This document shows, in pieces, positions 34,917-43,433 of a stretch of 64,000 nucleotides of DNA; within the stretch, counting starts at the first letter, position 1; the number at the start of each line of letters is the position of its first letter. This DNA comes from Clostridium sp. 'deep sea' (lineage in GTDB: Bacteria; Bacillota; UBA994; PWPR01). The stretch lies in the NCBI RefSeq assembly GCF_014931565.1, contig NZ_CP063353.1:3658001-3722000 (forward strand), written 5' to 3'. A model generated the notes under the pieces. The model was not told the DNA's origin and did no database searches. It saw only the letters and a list, made by a program, of their open reading frames with translations. The position numbers were made by a program, and so were the translations under genes.

Positions 34917-35594
34917 ATGAAAATAACCTTTTTAGGTCATTCAGCCTATTTAGTTGAAGCCGATAATTTTAAGGCTTTAATTGACCCGTTTATATCTGGA
35001 AACCCTGATTGTGATTATAAAGTGGAAGACTTTACTGATATAACTCATATATTTGTTACACATGGACATGGAGACCATTTAGGTGATGCAGTACCAATAG
35101 CTAAAGCAAATAACGCTACAATAATTACCGTTTTTGAGTTAGGTGAAACCCTAATGAAAGAAGGTGTAGATGTATTCACCATGCATATAGGTGGTAGATC
35201 TAATTTTGATTTTGGCAATGTTAAAATGACACCTGCCTTACATGGTTCAGGCATAGCTTTAGGAGATCATTTCATTTCGGGCGGAAACCCTTGTGGCTTT
35301 TTGATAACAATCAAAAACAAAGTACTATACCACGCTGGAGACACTGGTTTAACAATGGACATGCAGTTATTGGCCTATGAAAACGTAGATGTAGCATTGT
35401 TACCTATTGGTGGAAAGTTTACTATGGATATAAACGATGCAGCTAGAGCTGTAAAGTTTATTGAGCCTAAAATTGTGGTACCAATGCACTATAATACTTT
35501 TCCGGTGATTAAGGCTGACCCTCAAGATTTTGCAAATAAAGTTACCAATGCTGAGGTAAAAATATTAAAAGCTGGCGAAAGTTTAGTGTTATAA
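34917..35594 (+). CDS. Metal-dependent hydrolase, UPF0173 family
   Basis: A 225-residue metallo-beta-lactamase-fold protein with THGHGDH (H49, H51, D53, H54), HAGDTG and [11 protein letters not shown], all typical of UPF0173/YtkL-like hydrolases. Substrate unknown. AAAGGAG precedes ATG. Single-gene unit with terminator at 35654. A longer relative is encoded at 23886. Confidence 0.9.
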   Translation: MKITFLGHSAYLVEADNFKALIDPFISGNPDCDYKVEDFTDITHIFVTHGHGDHLGDAVPIAKANNATIITVFELGETLMKEGVDVFTMHIGGRSNFDFGNVKMTPALHGSGIALGDHFISGGNPCGFLITIKNKVLYHAGDTGLTMDMQLLAYENVDVALLPIGGKFTMDINDAARAVKFIEPKIVVPMHYNTFPVIKADPQDFANKVTNAEVKILKAGESLVL

Positions 35595-35653
35595 TTAATT
35601 ATAATTCTATGTTAGTAAGTGAGTAAGTGTTACTATAATTAGTGACAATAGTA

Positions 35654-35690
35654 AAGGGACTACTGCTTAATTTGTAGTAGTCCCTTAAAA
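35654..35690. terminator. Bidirectional terminator
   Basis: AAGGGACTACT and AGTAGTCCCTT form a perfect 11-bp stem with A-rich and T-rich flanks, between convergent genes. Confidence 0.75.
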
Positions 35691-35696
35691 ACACCC

Positions 35697-36242
35697 TTAA
35701 TGATTATATTCACTATTTAATAAAGCATATTGATAAGAATCTTTCCAGATAGGATAGCCATTTTTATCGAGTTTAAAATAAATGTTTTTTAATTGATGAG
35801 CCTCTTTGCGCATTTTTAAACGCTCTAAAAGTCTCCATGAAGCTCTATTTTTAACATCTACTTGGGCTATTATTCTGTGAGCATTTTTTACTTTAAAACC
35901 GTAATCAAGCATTTCTTTACAGGCTTCTGTGGCATAACCTTTACCATAGTATTGAGGATTAAATACATAACCTATTGAGTAGGTATTTAACTCTGCTGGC
36001 TCTGCTAAAGAAAAATATAAATGACCAATCATAGTATTTGAGTTTTTTAAACAAACAGCCCAAAAGCTGTGTGTTTTATCTTGGCTTCTTTTATAACATT
36101 CTTTTACACAATCTTGCTCAGTAAATACTTCATATGGCTCAAACATTACAACCTCTGGTAAAGTCATATAGTTATGTAAATCTTGCCAATCTGTTTCTAC
36201 AAATGTTCTTATAATTAGTCTATTGGTCTCTAAAATATTCAT
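35697..36242 (-). CDS. RimJ/RimL-type N-acetyltransferase
   Basis: A 181-residue GNAT: ETNRLIIRTFVETDW at the N-terminus, GYVFNPQYYGKGYATEACKEMLDYGF (acetyl-CoA loop), AQVDVKNRASWRLLERLKM. RBS AAGGAG. It follows the next GNAT gene on the same strand by 19 nt, so the two form an operon of paralogous acetyltransferases. Substrate unknown. Confidence 0.87.
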   Translation of the reverse strand: MNILETNRLIIRTFVETDWQDLHNYMTLPEVVMFEPYEVFTEQDCVKECYKRSQDKTHSFWAVCLKNSNTMIGHLYFSLAEPAELNTYSIGYVFNPQYYGKGYATEACKEMLDYGFKVKNAHRIIAQVDVKNRASWRLLERLKMRKEAHQLKNIYFKLDKNGYPIWKDSYQYALLNSEYNH

Positions 36243-36261
36243 TATTACTCCTTAATAGATT

Positions 36262-36831
36262 TTAAGTAGTAATTTTATTAATTTTTTCTTTCAGTAAATC
36301 ACTCTTAAAATCTCTTTTTAATATTTGCATATAAATTGTGTCATAATATATATCATTAACAATATAAGATTCACTTCTTGTACCAAGAGTTTTAAAACCT
36401 AATTTTTTATAGGCGTGTATGGCTAGTTCATTAAAAGAGTAGACCTGTAGCATAATATTATTAAGGTTAAGTATCTTAAAACCATAGTTTAATATTAGCT
36501 CAATTGCCTCAGATCCAAAGCCTTTATTACGATTACTTTTATTACCAATAAAAATACCTAAGGTAGCTGTTTTATGCAAATGATTTATATCAGTTAATCC
36601 ACAGTTACCTAATAATTCATTATCTTTTAAGGTAACTATAGCATAGCTATGTTCTTTTGATAGGTTTATTAATAGCTCTTTTTCAGTATGTAAAGGTACA
36701 TTCTTAGTTGCTAAACCAATGGGTAATGAAACACCTAAGTCGTTAATCCATTCACAATACTGATTATAGTCATCAACATTAATAGGAGATAAATAAACTT
36801 TTTTGCCTACTAATTTTTTAAAGTATCTCAC
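36262..36831 (-). CDS. RimJ/RimL-type N-acetyltransferase
   Basis: A 189-residue GNAT related to its downstream neighbour: KVYLSPINVDDYNQYCEW, LGIFIGNKSNRNKGFGSEAIELILNYGF, and LQVYSFNELAIHAYKKLGFKTLG. GTG start at 36831 after AAGGGGG. First gene of the two-gene unit. Confidence 0.87.
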   Translation of the reverse strand: MRYFKKLVGKKVYLSPINVDDYNQYCEWINDLGVSLPIGLATKNVPLHTEKELLINLSKEHSYAIVTLKDNELLGNCGLTDINHLHKTATLGIFIGNKSNRNKGFGSEAIELILNYGFKILNLNNIMLQVYSFNELAIHAYKKLGFKTLGTRSESYIVNDIYYDTIYMQILKRDFKSDLLKEKINKITT

Positions 36832-36967
36832 AAAAATTCCCCCTTATACTTATATTAATAAAACATTATAGCTTAAATAGCATAGTTTGTACATTTTTTA
36901 CTATTATTTTGTATAGATTAGCTCTTGATTTTTTTAATAAATAATGTATTATATAAAACAATTGCAT

Positions 36968-37088
36968 AAGACAGTTCGTTCGTACCATCCTGTCTTTAAT
37001 TAAAACTAGGGCATGTAATTTTGTGACTTTAGGTAGTTACTAAATTACGTTCTTAAAGGTGCGGTTTTTAAAATCGCCTTTTTATTTT
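36968..37088 (+). promoter_or_regulatory. preQ1-I riboswitch with terminator
   Basis: A 7-bp stem AAGACAG/CTGTCTT (36968-36974, 36990-36996) closes a loop TTCGTTCGTACCAT, and is followed by an A-rich tail TTAATTAAAACTAGG (to 37010). This matches the compact preQ1-I (type 2-like) architecture, in which the tail folds back into the loop as a pseudoknot. Downstream, a hairpin at 37015-37049 and a terminator (AAAGG-T-GCG / CGC-CTTT, 37055-37080, then TTTATTTT) complete an expression platform. Ligand binding would end transcription of the queuine-salvage genes that follow. Confidence 0.8.
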
Positions 37089-37184
37089 GTTATTATATTA
37101 ACTTATATTAACGTTTTAAATTAAAAGGTGATGAAAAACTACCTTTTTTTAGTTTAAATAAATATAGAATAGTAGGGGTTTATT

Positions 37185-37865
37185 ATGGATCGATATAGTG
37201 TTTTACAGAATAGAGAAATTGTATTATTAAAATCTTTTCCTTGTTTTTGGGGCAAGTGTAGTTTTTGTGATTATATAAATGACAATAGTTTTGATAAAGA
37301 GAAAATTATTAATACTAATGAAGAAGTTCTTGCTAAAGTAACAGGGGTAAGGGGTACCTTAGAAGTAATAAACTCAGGTAGCTGTTTTGAATTACCACTA
37401 CAAACGCATCAGCTTATTAAAAGCTTAATATATAAACTAAATATTAAAAAATTATGTTTTGAAAGCCATTGGCATTACCGAAATAGGTTAGACGAAATAC
37501 GCGATTATTACGATATACCTGTTATGTTTAAAGTAGGTATAGAAACATTCGATAATAACTTTAGGAATAAAGTACTAAACAAAAATGCTATTTTTAAAAA
37601 TGCCGAAGAAGTCAGTAGGTATTTTGATTCAGTATGTTTGTTAATAGGTATAAAAGGCCAAACTAAAGAAATGTTAACTAAGGATGTAGAGTTGTTACTG
37701 AAATATTTTAACCATGGTACAATTAATATTTTTACAGAAAATAGCACAAAACATAAGAGAGATGAAGAGTTAATTAACTGGTTTTATGAAAAATATGGTT
37801 ATTTAGCAGAATATCAAAATATAGATTGGTTAAACATTAATACCGATTTTGGAGTAGGAGAATAG
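37185..37865 (+). CDS. queL: Radical SAM protein, probable queuine lyase
   Basis: A 226-residue radical-SAM-like protein with an atypical cluster motif C-x4-C-x2-C (C20, C25, C28; FPCFWGKCSFCDY). The family known as QueL in Clostridioides converts salvaged queuine to preQ1; I assign it from the small size, unusual motif, the preQ1-type riboswitch upstream and the queuosine-precursor transporter 15 nt downstream. The single lines of evidence are weak but they agree. Sequence homology could not be checked. Confidence 0.68.
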   Translation: MDRYSVLQNREIVLLKSFPCFWGKCSFCDYINDNSFDKEKIINTNEEVLAKVTGVRGTLEVINSGSCFELPLQTHQLIKSLIYKLNIKKLCFESHWHYRNRLDEIRDYYDIPVMFKVGIETFDNNFRNKVLNKNAIFKNAEEVSRYFDSVCLLIGIKGQTKEMLTKDVELLLKYFNHGTINIFTENSTKHKRDEELINWFYEKYGYLAEYQNIDWLNINTDFGVGE

Positions 37866-37880
37866 AAAGGAATTTAACAC

Positions 37881-38558
37881 ATGAACAATAATATACTATG
37901 GCTAATATTGTTAATAGTAAACTTTATTGGAATAACACTGAGTTATAAGTTTTTAAAAAATACAGGATTATATGTGTGGATTGCTATGGCTGCAGTTATT
38001 GCCAATATTCAAGTAATGAAAACAATTGAAGTAATGGGCTTTGTAACTACTTTAGGGAACATAATTTATGGCACTTCTTACCTAGCAACAGATATTTTAA
38101 ACGAGAAATATGGCAAAAAGGCTGCCCAAAAAGGTGTTTATATTGGCATTTTTACTTTAATAACAGTGACTGCAATAATGCAAATTTGTTTACAGTTTAC
38201 AGCCCATGCTACAGATACAGCAGATGGTGCTTTTCAAACAATTTTTGGATTTTTACCTCGTATTGCATTGGCCAGTGTTATAGCATATGTCATTAGTCAA
38301 ACTCACGATGTTTGGGTCTTTGATAAATTAAAAAAAAGAATGCCTAATAAACTATGGCTTCGAAATAATGTTTCTACTATTATCAGTCAGTTTTTAGATA
38401 CTGTTATTTTTACCTTTATTGCATTTTGGGGAGTAATGCCAACTCATATTGTATTAGAGATATTTTTTGTAACTTATATAATGAAGTTTGTAGTAGCTGC
38501 TTTAGATACTCCATTTATTTACTTTGCAAAAAAGATTCATACTGATGAAACTATTTAG
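37881..38558 (+). CDS. yhhQ: Queuosine precursor transporter (YhhQ/VUT family)
   Basis: A 225-residue membrane protein with about six helices and the family blocks NIIYGTSYLATDILNEKYGKKAAQKGVYIG, SQTHDVWVFDKLKKRMP and WLRNNVSTIISQFLDTVIFTFIAFWG. The family imports queuosine precursors (preQ0, preQ1 or queuine). Co-operonic with the probable queuine lyase and under the riboswitch at 36968. Confidence 0.92.
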   Translation: MNNNILWLILLIVNFIGITLSYKFLKNTGLYVWIAMAAVIANIQVMKTIEVMGFVTTLGNIIYGTSYLATDILNEKYGKKAAQKGVYIGIFTLITVTAIMQICLQFTAHATDTADGAFQTIFGFLPRIALASVIAYVISQTHDVWVFDKLKKRMPNKLWLRNNVSTIISQFLDTVIFTFIAFWGVMPTHIVLEIFFVTYIMKFVVAALDTPFIYFAKKIHTDETI

Positions 38559-38577
38559 TAAATAAAATAAGTTGGTA

Positions 38578-38607
38578 AAGTAATTGTTTAGGCAATTGCT
38601 TTTTTTA
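38578..38607 (+). terminator. Terminator of queuine-salvage operon
   Basis: AAGTAATTG and CAATTGCTT (one U-G pair) around TTTAGG, followed by TTTTTTA. Confidence 0.75.
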
Positions 38608-38771
38608 CTTTTAAACATGTTATTAATTATTAATATATCATGCGTAAATACATAATAGGCTATTTATGTTAAGTTAATCGATATAAATTCGACATTATTG
38701 GACAATAGTCAATCAATTAGATTACAATAGTTATATGTATTGAACATATAGGATTAAGTGAGGGATAAGCA

Positions 38772-39833
38772 GTGAATAATATACAAGGGTTAAATCGGAG
38801 GTTATTTAATACTATACTTTCATTAGCTATTATTGCTTCTGTACTTTGTATTGTAGGCAATATTTTTTGTGGATTGCCTTTATATTTAAACTACAAATGG
38901 CTATTAATTATGATTATATCTTTTTTATTAAAATGGCAATTAGCTAAAGCAAAAAACATTGATTTGGTAAAATTACTTTTTTTTATTGTTGTTATTTTAG
39001 TATTTATTCCTTACGGTTATCTGCAGTCTGGTGGTAGTGCCAATAATGCCATAGCTTATATATTTTTAGTTATGATTTGTGTTGCATTTTTCTTTTCAGG
39101 AAAAAAACGTTTAGCATTATTATTTATGTTAATTGCTACTTTTGCAGTACTACATATTATTGAATATTATTATCCCCATATTTTACATGTACACAGTTCT
39201 AAGAGCCAATTTTTAGATCAACTTTTTCAAGTACCCCTTACTCTAGTTGTAGGATTTATATTACTTAAACAATTTGCAGATGCTTATGTCAGTGAAAGAA
39301 CAATGTTAGAAAAGTATAGTTTGGAGCTTAAAAAAGCAAACAAAGAGTTAGATTATATGGCCAATCATGATTCTTTAACAGGGATGTTTAATAGAAGATA
39401 TTTTGATAATAAATTTGATGAAATATTTACTAAAAAACTCTATAAAAATAAATCTATTTGTATTGTTTTATTAGATTTAGATAGTTTTAAACATTTTAAT
39501 GATACCTATGGTCATAAAGTAGGAGATACTATAATAAGGAAGTTATCTAAAGTAGCTCAAAAAACCATGCCTCACAATACCATTATTTCGCGCTGGGGTG
39601 GAGATGAGTTTGCTATGATAGTTTTTTGCTCAATAACACAATTAACTATTCATGTAAAAGAGTTATATAACTTAGTTGCATTAAATGAAAATGATTTATT
39701 TCAAACAGCAACAATAAGCATGGGTATTACAGTAATTAAAGAAAATGATAGTAAATATGAGGTGTTTAAAAGGGCAGATATAGCTCTTTACAATTCAAAG
39801 AGTCAAGGCAAAAACCAGTATAACATATTGTAG
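38772..39833 (+). CDS. Membrane diguanylate cyclase
   Basis: A 353-residue protein: residues 1-170 hold six or so hydrophobic helices, then a coiled linker (TMLEKYSLELKKANKELDYMA) and a GGDEF domain with the intact catalytic motif GGDEF at 276-280 and the SLTGMFNRRYFD start. It should make cyclic di-GMP from GTP. No RxxD inhibitory site is seen just before the motif. GTG start after GAGGGA. Monocistronic. Confidence 0.88.
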   Translation: MNNIQGLNRRLFNTILSLAIIASVLCIVGNIFCGLPLYLNYKWLLIMIISFLLKWQLAKAKNIDLVKLLFFIVVILVFIPYGYLQSGGSANNAIAYIFLVMICVAFFFSGKKRLALLFMLIATFAVLHIIEYYYPHILHVHSSKSQFLDQLFQVPLTLVVGFILLKQFADAYVSERTMLEKYSLELKKANKELDYMANHDSLTGMFNRRYFDNKFDEIFTKKLYKNKSICIVLLDLDSFKHFNDTYGHKVGDTIIRKLSKVAQKTMPHNTIISRWGGDEFAMIVFCSITQLTIHVKELYNLVALNENDLFQTATISMGITVIKENDSKYEVFKRADIALYNSKSQGKNQYNIL

Positions 39834-40052
39834 TTTTACGTATTAAATATCTTACAAACTAAAATTTTGAACTGAAACTAAATAGCTTAAGTTTAAACTT
39901 TTTAGTTGATTTTAAAATGCCAGTTTAAATATATTGCATATGTTAAGAAATTTAAATGTATTATTGCAAATAATTGACAAGTGACTGTTAGATATTTTTC
40001 TGTTATTCTTAAAATAATACTGATAAAAGTATTAATAATCGTGGGGAAAGAT

Positions 40053-41390
40053 ATGATAAATAATAAATTAGTAAGTTTAAATAAAATAGAAAAATTTATA
40101 GAGTCTTATCAATATAGTAAGGCTCTATTATGCTTTTCTCAAAATATTAATGAACTGCTATCTACTCCTAATATAAGAGGTGTTTATAAAGTTATTGCAA
40201 GAATACCAAAAACCTATTTTAAAAAAGCTGAACATAAACTGCTTTACGGCTGGCTTTGTTTAGAAGTAAATAATAATAAAGGTTTGAAGTGGGTTTTAGC
40301 TGAACTTGATTTTAGTAAAATGAAAAGCAATCAGAGCAGAGCTAGTTATTTAGCTCTTAGTTCTATGTCTTTAAACATTAGTAGACCCGAAAAAGGTTTA
40401 TATTTAACTCAAAGAGCCTTAACTTATTTTGAAGATGGTGATATATCTATTGCTCGAGCAAATATTTATTATAACTACGCTAAACAGTTAACATCATGTA
40501 ATCTGTTTTATATGGCATCTCAAAATTTTTATGAGGCAGCTAAAATATTTGAGGCACAAAAGTGTTACTACTTTGCAATAACTTGTTATGTAAATAGCTT
40601 TATAAATAAATGTAACGTAGGAAAGTATGATGATGTAGTAAAAGAGTGTTATGATTTATTAAATAATAACACTAGATTAAACAATAAATTAAAGCAATTA
40701 ATAAAACTGCCTTTGGCAATTTGTTTTTATTACAAAAATGACTTAGTAAAAAGTATAGATTTATTACTAGAGGTAAAAAAAATAATCAAAAACATAGCTG
40801 TTCCTAGTTATCATATTTTATTAATGAATTATATGATTCATATCTATTTAATTCAGCAAAGAACTAATGACGTTAATAATTTATTGAATGAGATAAAACT
40901 AAACAAAATGTATCAGCAAATGCCAGCAATGAAACAACTAGTAATAGCTACTGTTATAGATAAGGAAATTTTGATAAATAGAAATGTTTCTAAAGATAGT
41001 TTAAAAGTACTATTAGATATTTTGAATACTGCTAAGTTTAAGGCCCCTTTTTATGTGATTGAGAGTTTGTTTAGGTTAAAGTTACTTGGCAAGATAAATG
41101 GCTTAAAAATAGATAGTTTATTATCTCACTTTAGCAGAGCCAGAGATATTGGAAATGCCAGTAATATACAATCAATGGCCTTATTTTTAGCGGATATTTA
41201 TTATAATAAAGGCGACAGTGAAAAAACTAAGTACCATTTAGAGATTGCTTTTAAGGTATATCAACATACAGGTAGCGTAAACAGTTTTTATAATCGTAAG
41301 CTGTACTGTCTTGAGTCACTTTTAGAGCTAGATAAAGACTTTTATAATCAAGTTTTACTATACAATAATAACCAAAGGGACTTAGCTTAA
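40053..41390 (+). CDS. TPR-repeat protein of unknown function
   Basis: About 445 residues, almost all alpha-helical pairs of TPR type (for example SIARANIYYNYAKQLTSCNLFYMASQNFYEAAKIFEAQ). No enzymatic or DNA-binding domain is visible. ATG at 40053 has GGGGAAAG upstream; a longer frame to 39981 gives an unlikely hydrophobic N-terminus. It lies behind a diguanylate cyclase, and another TPR protein with a GGDEF domain is encoded at 44985, so a signalling role is possible but unproven. Confidence 0.65.
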   Translation: MINNKLVSLNKIEKFIESYQYSKALLCFSQNINELLSTPNIRGVYKVIARIPKTYFKKAEHKLLYGWLCLEVNNNKGLKWVLAELDFSKMKSNQSRASYLALSSMSLNISRPEKGLYLTQRALTYFEDGDISIARANIYYNYAKQLTSCNLFYMASQNFYEAAKIFEAQKCYYFAITCYVNSFINKCNVGKYDDVVKECYDLLNNNTRLNNKLKQLIKLPLAICFYYKNDLVKSIDLLLEVKKIIKNIAVPSYHILLMNYMIHIYLIQQRTNDVNNLLNEIKLNKMYQQMPAMKQLVIATVIDKEILINRNVSKDSLKVLLDILNTAKFKAPFYVIESLFRLKLLGKINGLKIDSLLSHFSRARDIGNASNIQSMALFLADIYYNKGDSEKTKYHLEIAFKVYQHTGSVNSFYNRKLYCLESLLELDKDFYNQVLLYNNNQRDLA

Positions 41391-41411
41391 AATTATTTGC
41401 TAAGTCCCTTT
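41374..41411. terminator. Bidirectional terminator overlapping gene end
   Basis: AAAGGGACTTAGC and GCTAAGTCCCTTT form a perfect 13-bp stem. The left arm encodes the last residues of the TPR gene and its stop codon lies in the loop. It sits 6 nt from the end of the convergent TfoX-C gene. Confidence 0.8.
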
Positions 41412-41416
41412 ATAAC

Positions 41417-41680
41417 TTAATTAAAAAAATCAATAGGAAGACTATTGTACTGTTTTTTTAAATCGTCTTTAACCTCTTTGGCTAAATTATGCCATCTTAT
41501 ACCTTGAATTGCTCCCTCAAGGGCATAGAGCTTGTTTAAACAAACATCATAGTGTTTATTTAATAATAATAAAGCAGAAAAACTCCCACATTTTTTTAGC
41601 TCTTCTAAACTATTTATTCCTACAGAATTTAAATCGTGTTCTAAAATGGCACCAATATTTATGGCTTTGGATAATCTCAT
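41417..41680 (-). CDS. TfoX C-terminal-domain protein
   Basis: An 87-residue protein matching the TfoX/Sxy C-terminal domain alone (KAINIGAILEHDLNSVGI, LYALEGAIQGIRWHNLAK), a helix-hairpin-helix-like module. Full-length TfoX/Sxy carries an additional N-terminal domain absent here. In Firmicutes such stand-alone proteins have no proven role. AGGAGG before ATG. Confidence 0.85.
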   Translation of the reverse strand: MRLSKAINIGAILEHDLNSVGINSLEELKKCGSFSALLLLNKHYDVCLNKLYALEGAIQGIRWHNLAKEVKDDLKKQYNSLPIDFFN

Positions 41681-41736
41681 ATTTGCCTCCTAAAACTATG
41701 TTACCTTGCCTTAGTTTACACTATAATAGACTAAAA

Positions 41737-42285
41737 TTATTTATTTTTAAATAATTTAAAATAATTTTGAGGTATTTTTTTAATAATAACTACTATAACA
41801 AACAGCACTACTATAAGTGCTAAAGCAGTAATTGATACCAACCAAGGTGCAATAGTGGAGTTACTTAAAAATTTTATAACATCATCACTAGCTGGTGCTG
41901 AACTTGTATTATAAATAAACGGTAAATAAACCCAGGGAACTAAACTAGATATAACGCTTATTGGAAAGATAAAATAAAATACCTGATAAAAAATATTTTG
42001 CACTTTTTTATTGTAAATCAAAACCAGAATTGTGCAAACAAGTATAGGTAATATAGTTCCAAAGGCATTCATTAAGGGATGAGTAAAGTTAGTATAGTTG
42101 GCATTGGCTATGCAAATATGCGCTCCAAATCCTAATTTTAGTTTAACTATAGTTCCACCAGCTAATAAGCCAATAACACCATGTCCTATTTCATGAATAA
42201 AGGTGTAAAAGTAAATTGAAAAAATAGCTGTAACTAAAGCTGCAACAGTTAACTTAATTGTATTGTTAGTAATTGAGTTATTCAT
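41737..42285 (-). CDS. M50-type membrane metallopeptidase
   Basis: A 182-residue, four- to five-helix protein with HEIGH in the first third (TFIHEIGHGVIGLLAGG), the zinc motif of site-2-protease-like M50 peptidases. The expected second motif with Asp in a later helix is not clear (NAFGTILP could supply the N-x-x-G block). Co-transcribed with the gene 11 nt upstream. Confidence 0.75.
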   Translation of the reverse strand: MNNSITNNTIKLTVAALVTAIFSIYFYTFIHEIGHGVIGLLAGGTIVKLKLGFGAHICIANANYTNFTHPLMNAFGTILPILVCTILVLIYNKKVQNIFYQVFYFIFPISVISSLVPWVYLPFIYNTSSAPASDDVIKFLSNSTIAPWLVSITALALIVVLFVIVVIIKKIPQNYFKLFKNK

Positions 42286-42296
42286 TTTTTCCTCTT

Positions 42297-42833
42297 TTAA
42301 ATAAATTTTGAATAGGGATTGTTTGCTAAATCACAAACCTTATACTGATTATAAGCATTTAAACATTTCAACATTTTTTCATAACTATGTTTATTATAGT
42401 TTAGATTTAGGCAATTACAGATACTACGTTGAATTTGATTTAAATCTGGAATATCATTTAAAATTTCCTGCTGCCACTCAATTATTTTATTTGCTAACTC
42501 TTCACTATTATATAAACTGTTGTTTTGTAGAATATCATTCCAATAATAGGGATGTGAAACTATTGTGGATAGAAAATCTACTAAATTATTAGCTATAACT
42601 GCATATGAACCCTCATGGTTTACATATAAAACTGGTGAGTCCTCTGAATTATCATCAAGAAAGCCAAAGCAGTTTCCGGCACCATCGGTGGCAAAAATAT
42701 AACAATTAGCGTTTAAAGTAAAAAGAAAATCACTAGTAGATAAGCTTTTAGTGTTAATAATAAAGTCAAAAATAGTCTCTAGTTGCTCCTGTATTTCTTT
42801 ATTATTTTTTATGATTGATAATCTTGTTAACAT
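42297..42833 (-). CDS. SUKH (SMI1/KNR4)-like protein
   Basis: A 178-residue soluble protein. The central part (FATDGAGNCFGFLDD ... VLYVNHEGSYAVIANNLVDFLSTIVSHPYYWNDIL) is reminiscent of the SUKH superfamily, whose bacterial members are often immunity proteins to contact-dependent toxins. No toxin gene is adjacent. First gene of the unit with the M50 peptidase. Confidence 0.55.
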   Translation of the reverse strand: MLTRLSIIKNNKEIQEQLETIFDFIINTKSLSTSDFLFTLNANCYIFATDGAGNCFGFLDDNSEDSPVLYVNHEGSYAVIANNLVDFLSTIVSHPYYWNDILQNNSLYNSEELANKIIEWQQEILNDIPDLNQIQRSICNCLNLNYNKHSYEKMLKCLNAYNQYKVCDLANNPYSKFI

Positions 42834-42962
42834 GAAAAAGCCTTTCTTTATAGATTTACAAAGTACAACAAGTACTATGCTCTAATTACAATATTATAGT
42901 AGATAATACCCAGTTAAACCATAGTTTTAGCAAAAATAATAAAATTTTAGTAACTATAATCA

Positions 42963-42991
42963 TTGCCACATGGGTAGTTGTCTGCTATAAT
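42963..42991 (+). promoter_or_regulatory. Promoter of hflX leader
   Basis: TTGCCA (42963-42968), 17-bp spacer, perfect TATAAT (42986-42991). Transcription would begin near 42998, about 25 nt before the small upstream ORF and more than 400 nt before hflX. Confidence 0.75.
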
Positions 42992-43022
42992 TTAATAGAA
43001 TATTTTGTAAATGGGGTGTAGA

Positions 43023-43079
43023 ATGTGCGCATTGCTTACATTAAGTTACGTAATCTATACGATCTATAAAATCAAATAG
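43023..43079 (+). CDS. Upstream ORF (leader peptide) of hflX
   Basis: An 18-codon frame, MCALLTLSYVIYTIYKIK, with ATG five bases after GGGGTG and shortly downstream of a good promoter. Its position, followed by alternative stems and a terminator before hflX, fits a ribosome-sensing leader peptide. hflX-type genes with antibiotic-induced attenuation are known in Listeria. Confidence 0.6.
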   Translation: MCALLTLSYVIYTIYKIK

Positions 43080-43094
43080 ATATAAGTAAATTAA

Positions 43095-43265
43095 TGCCTA
43101 TATAAAGGCTTATTTAATATGCCTTTGTATATACTAAATGCAATGAATACATTTATGCACACATTAATAATAATATTCGTTAGTAGTATAGTTTTTTAAC
43201 TATACAGCTGTTTTAATATGTTTATTAAGGTTACGCATAATTAATGTGTAACCTTTTATTTTTTA
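43095..43265 (+). promoter_or_regulatory. Attenuator-like leader upstream of hflX
   Basis: AAAGGC (43104-43109) can pair with GCCT upstream (43096) or with GCCTTT downstream (43121-43126), two exclusive choices. A perfect 8-bp stem GTATAGTT/AACTATAC (43186-43205) follows, then a terminator with a 12-bp stem (43227-43238 with 43244-43255) and a U-rich tail. Ribosome stalling on the upstream ORF could shift the folding to read-through into hflX. Confidence 0.65.
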
Positions 43266-43433
43266 GAGAAACCAGTTATTTAAATTTATAATGCTTTGCG
43301 AATGTATTATTGCATTTACCTTTATAACAAAAAAGCGTGTATGAGGTGAGTCAAAATGACTTTTATTCGATTCTTATAATTAAAAATGTTGAGATAGGTT
43401 TTCGTGAATATAAGAATAAGAGAGGTGCTAGAT

